Shown: one piece after another, positions 1-9,760 of the stretch
How positions within the stretch are numbered: position 1 is the stretch's first letter
How the letters are laid out: the number at the start of each line of letters is the position of its first letter
DNA from: Bacteroides sp.
Lineage (GTDB): Bacteria > Bacteroidota > Bacteroidia > Bacteroidales > Muribaculaceae
Assembly: GCA_014802045.1 (NCBI GenBank)
Contig: JAAVDA010000024.1
Location: 1 to 64,000, forward strand
Direction of reading: 5' to 3'
DNA: 64,000 nucleotides
Translations under genes and position numbers: made by a program
Notes under the pieces: generated by a model
What the model saw: only the letters and a program-made list of their open reading frames with translations
Databases searched by the model: none
What the model was told of the DNA's origin: nothing

Positions 1-2
1 CT

Positions 3-1175
3 ATGCAACCCTGCTCTTCCGTTACCCCAACCATCTCCTACGTCGGTGTCGACGACACAGATCTCGGTTTATTTGAAAATCAATATCCCGTCCCCACCGG
101 AATATCCTACAATTCATATATTATCAAGGGAGAAAAGATCGCTCTTCTCGACACAGTAGACAGCCGTCGCACAGAAGAATGGTCTGCTCTCGTAAGCGAC
201 GTTCTTTGCGGCTCTGAGCCAGACTATCTGGTGGTGCTCCACATGGAGCCCGACCACTCTTCCGATATAGCCCGCACCCTCCTCCGCTATCCCGGCCTCA
301 AACTGGTGGCATCGCGCAAAGCCCTCGATATGATTCCGCAGTTTTTCGAAGGTATTGACCTCACAGGCCGCTCTATAGCCGTGAAAGAGGGCGACACGCT
401 CGACCTCGGAGGACGCACCCTCACATTCTTCAATGCCCCAATGGTTCATTGGCCTGAAGTGGTTATTGCCTTCGATTCGCTCGATAAAGTGCTTTTCACG
501 GCCGACGCTTTCGGCACATTCGGCGCCCTCTCCTATGGTCAGACCGACTGGACCATCCAGGCACGCCGCTACTACACCAATATCGTTGGCAAGTATGGCC
601 CTCAGGTGCAGACCCTGCTCAAAAAAGTGGCCACACTCGATATAAAGGCTATTGCTCCTCTCCACGGCCCCATACTTAAGGATAATCTCTCCCAATATAT
701 TGACCTTTACAACAAATGGAGCACCTACACCCCCGAGACTCAGGGTGTCCTCGTGGCCTATGCCTCGGTTTATGGAGGCACCGAGCAAGCTGCCCTGCGG
801 CTCGCAGACATGATTCGTGCCGAAGGCAAATATGAAGTGGCCACTATCGACCTCTGCCGTCAGGATGTTTCCGAGGCTGTGGCTCAGGCATTCCGCATGA
901 GCACTCTTGCTTTGGCTTCTGTCACCTATGATGGCGCTCTTTTCCCTGCCATGCACCATTTCCTCTATCATCTCCGCATCAAAGGTCTGCGCAACCGTAG
1001 GGTCGGACTCATTGAAAACGGTTCATGGGCTCCCGTGGCGGCCAAAGCCATGCGCGAGATGCTCGGCCAGATGCCCGGTATGGAGATTGTTGAGCCGGTC
1101 GTCACTATCCGCAGCCGCATGCACACCACCGACACCCCCACTCTTGCTGCTCTTGCAGCTTCTCTCACTGCCTGA
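3..1175 (+). CDS. Class A flavodiiron protein (FprA-type O2/NO reductase)
   Basis: Predicted cytoplasmic flavodiiron protein of 390 residues, which in anaerobes reduces O2 to water or NO to N2O. The N-terminal metallo-beta-lactamase-like domain carries the diiron ligand signature HMEPDH near residues 79-84, then a His in MVHWPEV, an Asp in TADAFGTFG and a His in APLHGP. From about residue 250 a flavodoxin domain follows, with the FMN-binding loop ASVYGGTE. No C-terminal rubredoxin or flavin reductase domain is present, so it is the basic class A form and needs an external electron donor. The ATG at position 3 gives a normal family length, but the window edge hides upstream sequence, so an earlier start cannot be excluded. 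A terminator follows. Confidence 0.93.
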   Translation: MQPCSSVTPTISYVGVDDTDLGLFENQYPVPTGISYNSYIIKGEKIALLDTVDSRRTEEWSALVSDVLCGSEPDYLVVLHMEPDHSSDIARTLLRYPGLKLVASRKALDMIPQFFEGIDLTGRSIAVKEGDTLDLGGRTLTFFNAPMVHWPEVVIAFDSLDKVLFTADAFGTFGALSYGQTDWTIQARRYYTNIVGKYGPQVQTLLKKVATLDIKAIAPLHGPILKDNLSQYIDLYNKWSTYTPETQGVLVAYASVYGGTEQAALRLADMIRAEGKYEVATIDLCRQDVSEAVAQAFRMSTLALASVTYDGALFPAMHHFLYHLRIKGLRNRRVGLIENGSWAPVAAKAMREMLGQMPGMEIVEPVVTIRSRMHTTDTPTLAALAASLTA

Positions 1176-1210
1176 ACCGCCCCACATTCTTTGTTTTAAC
1201 CGTTATTATG

Positions 1211-1240
1211 CCTCTGCAGCCAGTGTTGCGGAGGTTTTTT
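1211..1240 (+). terminator. Rho-independent terminator after the flavodiiron gene
   Basis: CCTCTGCA pairs with TGCGGAGG (one T-G wobble) around an 8-nt loop, followed directly by six T residues. Confidence 0.75.
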
Positions 1241-1280
1241 GTGTACTTTTGCGGCAAAATGTGAAATACAATTAAGGGAC

Positions 1281-1311
1281 TTTGCCGATATGTGCCTTTT
1301 TGCTATCTTTG
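1281..1311 (+). promoter_or_regulatory. Bacteroidetes-type promoter of the LolD-like gene
   Basis: TTTG at 1281-1284, 19 nt spacer, TATCTTTG at 1304-1311. This fits the -33/-7 consensus of the Bacteroidetes primary sigma factor. Transcription would start near 1316-1318, downstream of the first possible in-frame ATG at 1239, so it decides the choice of the ATG at 1365. Confidence 0.8.
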
Positions 1312-1364
1312 CACCTTTGCAAGGAAGACGCTTTTGGCTGCTGTCACATATCCCGCCCCTCTCA

Positions 1365-2045
1365 ATGATTGAAGCAAGACAAATCACCAAATCATTCGAC
1401 AATCTCCAGGTGCTAAAAGGTATAGACCTCACCGTGGAGCAGGGAGAGATTGTGTCGGTGGTAGGGCCCAGCGGAGCGGGTAAAACCACACTTCTGCAGA
1501 TTCTCGGCACTCTCGACCGCCCCGATTCAGGTTCGCTCCTTTTTGATGGTGAAGCCCCCCTTGCCATGAAGGCTGATGCTCTCGCACGCTTCCGCAACCG
1601 CACTATCGGATTCGTCTTCCAGTTTCATCAGCTTCTCCCTGAGTTCTCCCTCATCGAGAATGTGGCTCTGCCGGCCCTCATCGGCGGTCTCTCCAGCAAG
1701 GAAGCTTTCAGCCGGGCTCGGGAACTCGCTGGCTATATGGGGCTCCTTCCCCGTGCCGATCATCGCCCCGCCCAGCTCTCCGGCGGTGAGCGTCAGCGGG
1801 CTGCAGTGGCCAGAGCCCTTGTCTGCCGTCCGAAGGTCATTCTTGCCGACGAACCCTCCGGCAGTCTCGACTCCCGCAACCGTGCCGAGCTCCATAAGCT
1901 TTTTTTCGACCTTCGGCGTGACATGGGGCAGACTTTCGTCATTGTGACCCACGACGAAAACCTCGCTGCCGATGCCGACCGCCGTATCATGATGGCCGAC
2001 GGACGGATCACCGGAATTGACACCCGTCCTCAGCCCCTGATATAA
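1365..2045 (+). CDS. lolD: ABC transporter ATP-binding protein, LolD/MacB type
   Basis: A 226-residue ATPase of the LolD/FtsE/MacB branch, which energises lipoprotein release or related mechanotransmission at the inner membrane. Visible motifs are Walker [11 protein letters not shown] (about residue 36), the Q-loop region [13 protein letters not shown], the signature [15 protein letters not shown], Walker [13 protein letters not shown] and the H-loop VIVTHD. The reading frame is open further upstream, but the promoter at 1281-1311 would start transcription inside that extension, and the residues before [11 protein letters not shown] look nothing like the family. No permease gene lies next to it; Bacteroidales often encode LolC/E elsewhere. 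Assignment to LolD rather than another small exporter ATPase is probable, not certain. Confidence 0.85.
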   Translation: MIEARQITKSFDNLQVLKGIDLTVEQGEIVSVVGPSGAGKTTLLQILGTLDRPDSGSLLFDGEAPLAMKADALARFRNRTIGFVFQFHQLLPEFSLIENVALPALIGGLSSKEAFSRARELAGYMGLLPRADHRPAQLSGGERQRAAVARALVCRPKVILADEPSGSLDSRNRAELHKLFFDLRRDMGQTFVIVTHDENLAADADRRIMMADGRITGIDTRPQPLI

Positions 2046-2096
2046 TCTCCTTAACAATCAAAATAAACACAAAGCAATAAAAATCAATCATCAGAC

Positions 2097-2771
2097 ATGA
2101 AACTACAGAAAATCTTCAGCATCCTATTCGTTGCGATTGCTGCCATCACTCTCCACTCCTGCAATAGCGACAACAGCGACAACACCATCCAGGTTGCCAA
2201 TATCGTTACCTTCCAGGGCAACATCGAAGGGCAGTCTGTATTCACCTATCAGGAAATCAACGATGGCGAAAAAATCACCATCCGCTCCAACCAGACTATC
2301 GATGAGACAAAGGTGAAGGTGGGCGATCGCGTCTACATTGTGTTCAACCTCAACAACGGAACCACCCTTACCAACAACTCCGTTGTCAGCCTCCTCACCG
2401 CCATCGGTGTCCCCACTATCAACACCCAGATCGAAAACCGTCCTGCTGACTGGGAGTCAACTCAGGGCATCTACGTGCAAGATGTCATCCGCACCGGCAC
2501 ATGGCTCAACCTCCTTGCGCTCGTGCCTTCCACCACCGAGAACATGACCTTCCGTCTCCTCGCCGATCCCTCCACCATCAATAGCTCCGACGTGCAGCTC
2601 TATATGGTCTATACCAACTCTGCAGCCGAATTCGGCACATCAAACGTTTCCTCCTTCGCCAGCTTCAATATCGCCGATGTGTGGAATCTCCCCTCATGTT
2701 CCAAGGTCACTTTCCACGTGATCAACACTAACGAGATTGCAAAATCAACATTCGTATTCGAGAAAAAATAA
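2097..2771 (+). CDS. NigD-like lipoprotein
   Basis: A 224-residue predicted lipoprotein with a signal peptide and lipobox ending TLHSC (Cys at about residue 22), followed by an Asn/Asp/Ser-rich linker. The mature part contains KVGDRVYIVFN, a phrase typical of Bacteroidales NigD-like proteins with an OB-fold-like N-terminal domain followed by a beta-sandwich. The function of the family is not firmly known; some members are bacteriocin-associated. It starts 51 bp after the LolD-like gene and has no clear promoter of its own, so the two may be cotranscribed. The NigD assignment rests on overall look and that motif only. Confidence 0.6.
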   Translation: MKLQKIFSILFVAIAAITLHSCNSDNSDNTIQVANIVTFQGNIEGQSVFTYQEINDGEKITIRSNQTIDETKVKVGDRVYIVFNLNNGTTLTNNSVVSLLTAIGVPTINTQIENRPADWESTQGIYVQDVIRTGTWLNLLALVPSTTENMTFRLLADPSTINSSDVQLYMVYTNSAAEFGTSNVSSFASFNIADVWNLPSCSKVTFHVINTNEIAKSTFVFEKK

Positions 2772-2798
2772 ACAGCATACCGTCATAATCCGTCTGCC

Positions 2799-4295
2799 AT
2801 GCGCCCCAACAACCTCACAATCTACAATTCCCTCTCCCGACGCAAGGAACTCTTTGTCCCCATCCATCCCGGTAAGGTCGGTATGTATGTGTGTGGCCCC
2901 ACTGTGTATGGCGACGGCCATCTCGGTCATGCCCGCCCGGCTATCACATTTGATATCCTCTTCCGCTATCTCCGTCATCTCGGCTATTCTGTGCGCTATG
3001 TGCGCAACATCACAGACGTTGGCCACCTTGAGCACGACGCTGATTCCGGCGAAGACAAGATAGCCAAGAAGGCGCGCCTTGAGCAGCTTGAACCTATGGA
3101 AGTGGTGCAGCACTATCTCAACCGCTACCACAAGGCTATGGACGAACTCAACGTGCTCCCCCCCTCCATTGAGCCTCATGCTTCAGGCCACATCATCGAG
3201 CAGATTGAATATATCAAGAAGATTCTCGATGCCGGCTATGCCTACGAGAGCGAAGGATCGGTATATTTCGATGTGCCGGGCTACAACAGCTCCCACCACT
3301 ACGGCAAGCTCTCCGGACGCAATATCGACGAGCTCCTCGCCACTACCCGCGAGCTTGACGGCCAGAGCGAGAAGCGCAATCCCGCCGACTTCGCCCTCTG
3401 GAAGAAAGCCGCTCCCGAGCATATCATGCACTGGCCCTCTCCATGGAGCGAAGGATTTCCCGGCTGGCATCTCGAATGCTCTGTGATGGGAGAGAAATAT
3501 CTCGGAGAAACCTTCGATATCCACGGCGGTGGAATGGACCTCAAATTCCCCCACCACGAATGTGAGATAGCCCAGTCGGTGGCCCGCAACGGCCATGATG
3601 CTGTCCACTATTGGATGCACAACAACATGATTACAATCAACGGGCAGAAGATGGGCAAGTCGCTCGGCAATTTCATCACCCTCGATGAATTCTTCACCGG
3701 CTCCCACCCTCTCCTTCAGCAGGCCTACTCTCCCATGACCGTGCGTTTCTTTATTCTTCAGGCTCACTACCGCGGCACAGTAGACTTCAGCAACGAAGCT
3801 CTTCAGGCAGCCGAAAAAGCTCTTCGCCGTCTGCTCGAAGGCTATGCGCGTCTGCAGAAGCTGAAGCCTGCCGAAGCCGATTCGGAGCCCATAGATGTAG
3901 ACGCTATCATAGCACGATGCTATGAAGCTATGGACGACGACCTCAATACCCCTATGGTTATCGCCGAGCTATTCGAGGCATGCGGTATCATAAACCGCAT
4001 CAACGACGGCAAGCTCGCTGCTTCAGCCGCCACAATCGATAAGCTCCGGGTGCTCTTCTCCATCTTCCTGACAGACATCCTCGGCATCCGCACCGAAATC
4101 GGCTCATCCTCCGCTGCTGACTCCGCTTCGCGTAAGCCATTTGAAGACGCGGTCAACCTCCTGCTCCAGATCCGTTCCGAAGCCAAAGCCCGCAAAGACT
4201 GGGCCACAAGCGATCTCATCCGCAATCGCCTCTCGGAGATAGGATTTGATGTCAAGGACACTAAGGATGGCTTCGAATGGTCTATTAAATCCTGA
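2799..4295 (+). CDS. cysS: Cysteinyl-tRNA synthetase
   Basis: Charges tRNA-Cys with cysteine in the cytoplasm. The 498-residue protein has the class I HIGH-type signature within [13 protein letters not shown], the zinc-binding Cys in [10 protein letters not shown], a second Cys in HLECSVMG, the His/Glu ligands in [11 protein letters not shown], and the KMSKS motif as KMGKSLGNF near residue 285. The C-terminal helical anticodon region and the small terminal DALR-like domain are present, so the gene looks complete. It starts 27 bp after the lipoprotein gene and ends 8 bp before the HAD phosphatase gene, so these genes may form one transcript. Confidence 0.97.
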   Translation: MRPNNLTIYNSLSRRKELFVPIHPGKVGMYVCGPTVYGDGHLGHARPAITFDILFRYLRHLGYSVRYVRNITDVGHLEHDADSGEDKIAKKARLEQLEPMEVVQHYLNRYHKAMDELNVLPPSIEPHASGHIIEQIEYIKKILDAGYAYESEGSVYFDVPGYNSSHHYGKLSGRNIDELLATTRELDGQSEKRNPADFALWKKAAPEHIMHWPSPWSEGFPGWHLECSVMGEKYLGETFDIHGGGMDLKFPHHECEIAQSVARNGHDAVHYWMHNNMITINGQKMGKSLGNFITLDEFFTGSHPLLQQAYSPMTVRFFILQAHYRGTVDFSNEALQAAEKALRRLLEGYARLQKLKPAEADSEPIDVDAIIARCYEAMDDDLNTPMVIAELFEACGIINRINDGKLAASAATIDKLRVLFSIFLTDILGIRTEIGSSSAADSASRKPFEDAVNLLLQIRSEAKARKDWATSDLIRNRLSEIGFDVKDTKDGFEWSIKS

Positions 4296-4303
4296 CCGCT
4301 TGC

Positions 4304-5170
4304 ATGGAAAATATGCTTCCGGAAGCTGCCCGGACCCATCTTTTTGTGACAGATCTCGACGGCACTCTTCTCGATTCAGACGGGAGAGTGCCGTCGTTGT
4401 CTGCACGCATTATCTCCGACCTCTCCCATCGCGGCGCTCTCATCACCGTGGCCACTGCACGCACTCCTGCCACGGTCGACCGCTTGCTATGCCACACATT
4501 CACCCGTCTACCCGCCATCGTAATGACAGGCGCAGCCCTCTGGGACCGCCGGCACCGCCGCTATATCAACACCCGTATGCTCTCCCCATCGGCTGCCACT
4601 GCTGCCATAAACCTCTGCCGCTCCTTTAATATCAATCCGTTTATCTACACTCTCGGCCGCGACTCCATTCTCCACGTCTACCACAACGGACCCCTCTCGG
4701 CTAAAGAGAGCCGCTTTGTGGCAGACCGCACCGGACTTCTCCTCAAACGCTTCCATCTCGACGAACCCTGCGGTCTCGCCGACTCCTTTCCCTCAACCAT
4801 ATTTCTCCTTGCAATGGGTCCGGTAGACGAAGTGTTTCGCGCGGCCTCCAGCCTCCGCCTCATTCCCGAAGTCGAGATATCAGCCTACCCCGACAACTAC
4901 AATCCCCTCACCGGAGTGCTCGAAATCTTCGCGGCCGGAGTCTCAAAAGCCTCCGCCATACGCTCCCTTGCTCAGCAGTGTGGAGCCACACGTATCACCG
5001 TGTTCGGCGACAATCTCAACGACCTCCCCATGCTCCGCGAAGCCGACGAAGCCGTCGCCGTGGCCAACGCCATGCCCGAAGTGCTCCGTGAGGCCTCGCT
5101 GGTCATCGGCCCAAACACCGACGAAGCCGTCGCCCGCCACATCCTCCACACCCTCCAGTCCTACTGCTGA
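4304..5170 (+). CDS. Cof-type HAD-IIB phosphatase
   Basis: A 288-residue haloacid-dehalogenase phosphatase of the Cof/YbjI group, which dephosphorylates small phosphorylated metabolites. Motif I is FVTDLDGTLLDSDG near the N terminus with both catalytic Asp residues. The C-terminal motif is VFGDNLNDLPML followed by EAVAVANAMPEV, characteristic of the IIB class with its large C2 cap in between. The start at 4304 lies 8 nt after the cysS stop. The substrate cannot be inferred from sequence. Confidence 0.9.
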   Translation: MENMLPEAARTHLFVTDLDGTLLDSDGRVPSLSARIISDLSHRGALITVATARTPATVDRLLCHTFTRLPAIVMTGAALWDRRHRRYINTRMLSPSAATAAINLCRSFNINPFIYTLGRDSILHVYHNGPLSAKESRFVADRTGLLLKRFHLDEPCGLADSFPSTIFLLAMGPVDEVFRAASSLRLIPEVEISAYPDNYNPLTGVLEIFAAGVSKASAIRSLAQQCGATRITVFGDNLNDLPMLREADEAVAVANAMPEVLREASLVIGPNTDEAVARHILHTLQSYC

Positions 5171-5200
5171 CGGGATTTTAGCATAAAATCGGCTTAACTC

Positions 5201-5229
5201 TTTGAGATTTTTTTTAAGTATTATCTTTG
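5201..5229 (+). promoter_or_regulatory. Promoter of the BF3164-like lipoprotein gene
   Basis: TTTG at 5201-5204 and TATCTTTG at 5222-5229 with a 17-nt spacer, slightly short of the usual 19. The leader to the ATG at 5269 is about 35 nt and A+T-rich. Confidence 0.6.
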
Positions 5230-5268
5230 CCGTAAATATATAACTTAATATACCAGATTATTTATAAA

Positions 5269-6357
5269 ATGAAAGGAACTCTTAAACTTCTGCCATCCGT
5301 GCTCCTTGTTGTCACTCTCTTTTCGGGATGCAAAAAAGCTCCATCTGTTGGTGAGCCTGAGGAGATTTTACTTACCTCCGAGACATTTATTCCCGATGAG
5401 CTTCTGGGTAAACCCATTTCTATGACCGTGACCGATGGCGACTTTATTGTGACCAATGATAATTCAGTCGACACTCTGATTTCTTTGTTCACCCTGCAGG
5501 GCGAGCACTGCATTGATATTCTCCCCAAGGGTGAAGGGCCTGAGGCTGCGCTCTGGGTGCCCAATGTGCAGTTCTCACGCAGCAATGCGTCTCTTTATGC
5601 GCCTGACCTCAGAAAGAATAAAATCTTGCGCATCACCGATTTCCAATCTCCATCTCCCCAACTGGCTAAAGATTTCGATATGTCTTCAGCGTCCAACGAC
5701 AGCATTATGTTTATGGGGAGAATCGGTCGTCTGGCAGATGGCAATTATTTTGCGGCAAACTTCACCTCTCTCGGTATGGCAGCTGTGCTGTCACCGGAGG
5801 GTAGCCTGCTTAAGACTGATATTCCTTTCCCCGACAAAGCCCTCGTAGACGAGAACCTCACCGATGCAGCTAATGCCATGCTCTATAAATCCATGCTTCG
5901 TATGAGTCCTGCTGGAGATTTCGGGGCGATTTTCTGCAATGAGGCCGATGTGCGTATCTTTGCCAACCTTAATGATGGCAAAGTTGACTTCTCTTCGTTT
6001 GAGGATGCCTACCCCAACGATATCTACGTCATTCAGTTTGATGCCGACAATGCTCAGGGAGCCTCCACTTCCGATTCCAAGTACTATACCATAGACCTGT
6101 CTCTATCCGACAGCTACGCCTATGAGCTCCATAGCGGCCTGCCTGATAAAGAGATTCGCGAGACTGACTTTTTCAAAGATAATAAAATGATAGGTTCTGA
6201 TAAAGTCAGAGTTTTCGACCGTCAAGGCAATAGAGTAAAAGATATTACTCTTGACCGCTATGTTACCGGAATAGCCGTATCACCTGATGATTCCTGTCTC
6301 TATGCCCTGACCCAGTCTCCTGAAGAAGGTTTCGTGATTCTCCGCTATAAACTATAA
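5269..6357 (+). CDS. BF3164-type six-bladed beta-propeller lipoprotein
   Basis: A 362-residue predicted lipoprotein with lipobox LFSGC (Cys at about residue 21). The mature protein repeats propeller-like strands such as DGDFIVTND, LPKGEGPEAALWVPNV and DGNYFAANF, and ends with GIAVSPDDSCLYAL..SPEEGFVILRY. These are hallmarks of the BF3164-like family of Bacteroidales surface or periplasmic lipoproteins, whose function is unknown. It has its own promoter and converges on recO with 10 bp between the two stop codons, so it is probably a single-gene transcript. Confidence 0.8.
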   Translation: MKGTLKLLPSVLLVVTLFSGCKKAPSVGEPEEILLTSETFIPDELLGKPISMTVTDGDFIVTNDNSVDTLISLFTLQGEHCIDILPKGEGPEAALWVPNVQFSRSNASLYAPDLRKNKILRITDFQSPSPQLAKDFDMSSASNDSIMFMGRIGRLADGNYFAANFTSLGMAAVLSPEGSLLKTDIPFPDKALVDENLTDAANAMLYKSMLRMSPAGDFGAIFCNEADVRIFANLNDGKVDFSSFEDAYPNDIYVIQFDADNAQGASTSDSKYYTIDLSLSDSYAYELHSGLPDKEIRETDFFKDNKMIGSDKVRVFDRQGNRVKDITLDRYVTGIAVSPDDSCLYALTQSPEEGFVILRYKL

Positions 6358-6367
6358 AGCTGGAAGT

Positions 6368-7096
6368 TTATTGAAAAAGAGTTCGCAATATCTCAAGGCT
6401 TCTTATGCCACTCATGTCGGCATGGTGGATTGAGAAATAGCGCATCATCAGCTCCAGCACATGGTCGCGCTCCGTACGGTTCATTCTGAACCGCCCCATG
6501 TTTGCATATGTCATGCGAGCGAGTCGTGCCACCCCCGGCGCCTCATCGCTCATCAGAAAATCGTTGTGGAGCGGGGGAGTGCTCCTGAATGTGCCGTCGG
6601 TCATGTCGAAAACCATTCCGGGGCGATAGCTTCCGGTGTCGGGCGCTATGCCCAGCATTTCGCCCAGCCCCCAGAGAAAGCGCAGATGGAAATTGGCCGC
6701 GCTCTGTGTCGGAGTGGCGTCAAGCACCCTCACCGAGTGGGCTATGAAGTCAAAAAGCCTTGCATCCGCTCCCCCCTCGCGCAGCGCCACGCCAAGCACC
6801 TCGGCCAGAAACAGCGCCACGCTCGTCTTTATCGGATTGGCCGCTATGCCGTGGGTCGCAAACATGGGCCTCACCTCTCCCAAGCGGCTTATCTCTCGCC
6901 CGGGGGTCACCTGAGCCACAATCTCGGCCAAGCTCATCGGCTGCAGCAGACACCGTCGCCTCACAGCCTCCTTGCCCCCGCCGGCCGGCAGGAGAAACGC
7001 CGCCCGCCCGGTCTCGCGCGAGTAGGCTGTGAGTATATTCTGCGAATCGTTATATCTCACCGTCCGCAGCGCCACTATGTGCATCACTTGTTTCAC
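6368..7096 (-). CDS. recO: DNA repair protein RecO
   Basis: A 242-residue RecO, which works with RecR to load RecA on SSB-coated single-stranded DNA and to anneal strands. The N-terminal OB fold reads IVALRTVRYNDSQNILTAYSRETGR, with the AFLLPAGGG segment typical of the family, followed by a helical C-terminal domain. The four-Cys zinc knuckle of many RecO proteins is absent, which is usual in Bacteroidetes. An internal Met at residue 5 is an alternative start. Confidence 0.9.
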   Translation of the reverse strand: MKQVMHIVALRTVRYNDSQNILTAYSRETGRAAFLLPAGGGKEAVRRRCLLQPMSLAEIVAQVTPGREISRLGEVRPMFATHGIAANPIKTSVALFLAEVLGVALREGGADARLFDFIAHSVRVLDATPTQSAANFHLRFLWGLGEMLGIAPDTGSYRPGMVFDMTDGTFRSTPPLHNDFLMSDEAPGVARLARMTYANMGRFRMNRTERDHVLELMMRYFSIHHADMSGIRSLEILRTLFQ

Positions 7097-7192
7097 CCTG
7101 CAAAGATAGCATTTTTGGCAAAATCTCCATAGCCCGCCCCCCGACGATGCAAATTAATTCAGCCCCCTTACTCATTTGTCAATTTAATTTGC

Positions 7193-7200
7193 TAACTTTG
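7193..7200 (+). promoter_or_regulatory. Candidate -7 box for pnp
   Basis: TAACTTTG about 50 nt before the pnp ATG. The nearest TTTG (7175-7178) is only 14 nt upstream, so the -33 element is poor. Confidence 0.45.
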
Positions 7201-7250
7201 TGCTACTTTTCGAAAATTGACATATTTTTTACAAGCATACAAACGTTTTT

Positions 7251-9509
7251 ATGTTACAACCAATCAAAAAAACCATCGCCCTGCCCGATGGTCGCGAGAT
7301 TACTCTCGAGACCGGTAAGCTGGCAAAGCAGGCGGATGGAGCGGTAGAGCTGCGCATGGGCAACACCATGCTCCTCGCCACAGTGGTTTCCGCCAAGGAG
7401 GCCGGCGAAGGAGTTGATTTCATGCCCCTTCAGGTAGAGTACAAAGAAAAATTCTCATCTTTCGGACGTTTTCCCGGTGGCTTCCTCAAAAGAGAGGGAC
7501 GTGCCTCCGACTATGAAATTCTGACCGCACGTCTTGTAGACCGTGTGCTCCGTCCTCTTTTCCCGGATAATTACCACGCTGACACTTTTGTCAACATCAC
7601 CCTTTATTCCACCGACGGCGAGGATATCCCCGACGCGCTGGCCGGTCTCGCTGCATCGGCTGCCATAGCTGTGAGCGATATCCCCTTCAACGGTCCCATC
7701 TCTGAGGTGCGTGTGGCCCGCGTAGATGGCGAATTTGTGATTGACCCCACATTCTCCCAGCTTGAGCGCGCCGATATGGAGCTCATGGTCGGTGCCACCT
7801 ACGACAATATCATGATGGTCGAGGGCGAGATGGACGAAGTCTCCGAAGCCGACCTTCTCGCTGCCCTCAAGGCCGCTCACGAAGCCATCAAGGTGCAGTG
7901 TCTCGCTCAGGTTGAGCTCGCCAAGGAAGTGGGCATAGCAAAGCGCGAATACTGTCACGAAGTCAACGACGAGGCTCTTCGTCAGGATGTTCACGACAAG
8001 TGCTACGACAAAGCCTATAAGATTGCTCAGGCAGGATGTGCCGACAAACACTGGCGCGCCGAGCAGTTTGAAGCAATCTGCAAAGAATATATCGAATCGC
8101 TCCCTGAAGAAGAGCGCGACGAGAAAACCCCGCTGGTAAAGCGCTACTATCACGACGTTGAGAAAGAGGCTGTGCGCCGCTGCATACTCGACGAAGGCAT
8201 CCGTCTCGACGGCCGCAAGACCACCGACATCCGTCCCATCTGGTGTGAGGTCGACTATATCCCCGGCCCTCACGGATCGGCCGTGTTCACCCGTGGCGAG
8301 ACCCAGTCACTCTCCACTGTGACCCTCGGCACAAAGCTCGATGAAAAGATTGTGGACGACGTGATCAATCAGGGTCGCGAGCGCTTCCTGCTCCACTACA
8401 ACTTCCCCCCCTTCTCAACCGGCGAAGCTAAGCCCGTGCGTGGTGTGGGCCGCCGCGAGGTTGGCCACGGAAATCTCGCCCATCGTGCGCTTAAGCGTAT
8501 GTTCCCCGATGATTTCCCCTACGTTTGCCGCATTGTCAGCGACATCCTTGAGAGCAACGGCTCCTCATCCATGGCCACTGTCTGCGCCGGCACTCTCGCC
8601 CTTCTCGATGCAGGCGTGAAGATGAAAAAGCCCGTCAGCGGTATCGCTATGGGTCTCATCACCGATGCCGACGGTTCAAAATATGCCGTGCTTTCAGACA
8701 TCCTCGGCGACGAAGACCACCTCGGCGACATGGACTTCAAGGTGACAGGCACACGCGACGGTATCACCGCCACACAGATGGACATCAAGTGCGACGGACT
8801 CTCCTACGAGATTCTTGAGCGCGCTCTCCTGCAGGCCCGCGACGGACGCCTCCACATCCTCGATATCATCTCGCAGACCATCCCTGCCCCCCGCGAAGAC
8901 TACAAGCCCCATGTGCCCCGTATCGTCACCATGACCATCCCCAAAGAGCTCATCGGAGCTGTGATTGGCCCGGGCGGAAAGGTGATCCAGGGCATTCAGG
9001 AAGCCAGCGGTGCCACCGTTTCTATCGACGAAATAGACGAAGGCGGCTATATCGAGGTTGCCGCTTCCAACAAAGCCTCTATCGACAAAGCTCTCGAAAT
9101 GATCAACGCTATCGTCGAACTCCCCGAAGAGGGTAAAGTCTACACCGGCAAGGTGCGTTCGATTCTTGAATTCGGCGCGTTTGTTGAATTCATGCCCAAC
9201 CGCGACGGTCTCCTCCACATCTCCGAAATCTCATGGAACCGTCTTGACGACATGGCCGCATCCGGTCTGAAGGAGGGCGACACCGTTGAGGTGAAACTCA
9301 TCGAGATAGATAAGAAGACAGGCAAATATCGACTCTCTATGCGAGCTCTTCAGGCAAAGCCCGAAGGCTATGTAGAGCGTGAGCGCGCTCCCCGAGGCGA
9401 GCGTCGTCCCAACAATGGCGACCGTCCCCGGCAGCCCCGCCGTGATGGCGACCGTCCCCGTCGTGAAGGAGGCAACCATGGCCCCCGTCGCGACAACAAC
9501 CCTGAATAA
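7251..9509 (+). CDS. pnp: Polyribonucleotide nucleotidyltransferase (PNPase)
   Basis: A phosphorolytic 3'-to-5' exoribonuclease of 752 residues acting in mRNA turnover. Two RNase PH domains are separated by the helical linker. The second holds the catalytic region [15 protein letters not shown] and the [16 protein letters not shown] segment. A KH domain ([17 protein letters not shown]) lies near residue 566 and an S1 domain ([18 protein letters not shown]) near residue 626. After the S1 domain comes a tail of about 45 residues made of Arg, Gly, Pro, Asp and Asn, probably a disordered RNA-binding extension. The ATG at 7251 gives the standard N terminus [17 protein letters not shown] hairpin follows the stop codon. 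Confidence 0.97.
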   Translation: MLQPIKKTIALPDGREITLETGKLAKQADGAVELRMGNTMLLATVVSAKEAGEGVDFMPLQVEYKEKFSSFGRFPGGFLKREGRASDYEILTARLVDRVLRPLFPDNYHADTFVNITLYSTDGEDIPDALAGLAASAAIAVSDIPFNGPISEVRVARVDGEFVIDPTFSQLERADMELMVGATYDNIMMVEGEMDEVSEADLLAALKAAHEAIKVQCLAQVELAKEVGIAKREYCHEVNDEALRQDVHDKCYDKAYKIAQAGCADKHWRAEQFEAICKEYIESLPEEERDEKTPLVKRYYHDVEKEAVRRCILDEGIRLDGRKTTDIRPIWCEVDYIPGPHGSAVFTRGETQSLSTVTLGTKLDEKIVDDVINQGRERFLLHYNFPPFSTGEAKPVRGVGRREVGHGNLAHRALKRMFPDDFPYVCRIVSDILESNGSSSMATVCAGTLALLDAGVKMKKPVSGIAMGLITDADGSKYAVLSDILGDEDHLGDMDFKVTGTRDGITATQMDIKCDGLSYEILERALLQARDGRLHILDIISQTIPAPREDYKPHVPRIVTMTIPKELIGAVIGPGGKVIQGIQEASGATVSIDEIDEGGYIEVAASNKASIDKALEMINAIVELPEEGKVYTGKVRSILEFGAFVEFMPNRDGLLHISEISWNRLDDMAASGLKEGDTVEVKLIEIDKKTGKYRLSMRALQAKPEGYVERERAPRGERRPNNGDRPRQPRRDGDRPRREGGNHGPRRDNNPE

Positions 9510-9547
9510 ACCTCTGAGGCTCTCCACGCCTCACTCCAATCTATAGC

Positions 9548-9579
9548 AAGCGGCTTCCGGCACAATCCGGGAGCCGCTT
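9548..9579 (+). terminator. Hairpin after pnp, probable terminator
   Basis: AAGCGGCTTCCGG pairs with CCGGGAGCCGCTT (one mismatch) around a 6-nt loop. The downstream T tract is weak. Confidence 0.5.
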
Positions 9580-9694
9580 CGATTTCCACCGGCAGGGGCG
9601 ACGCGTGCATCGCTCTGAAACGTCGGTCTCATGCGCCCCGACCCACACCCGAAAGAGCCGTTCTTTTTTTGCCCCGGGCCATTATAAAAACCGT

Positions 9695-9725
9695 TTTGCT
9701 GATTTGATGTTTTTTATTATTTTTG
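9695..9725 (+). promoter_or_regulatory. Promoter of the histidine kinase operon
   Basis: TTTG at 9695-9698, 19 nt spacer, TATTTTTG at 9718-9725. It favours the ATG at 9761 over the in-frame GTG at 9605. Confidence 0.75.
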
Positions 9726-9760
9726 CGGAGACATTAGACAAACGTCAGACTTTCGTTACT

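Noticed and set aside
1239-1364. Upstream extension of the LolD-like protein
   Set aside because: The promoter at 1281-1311 lies inside it, and the residues show no family similarity.
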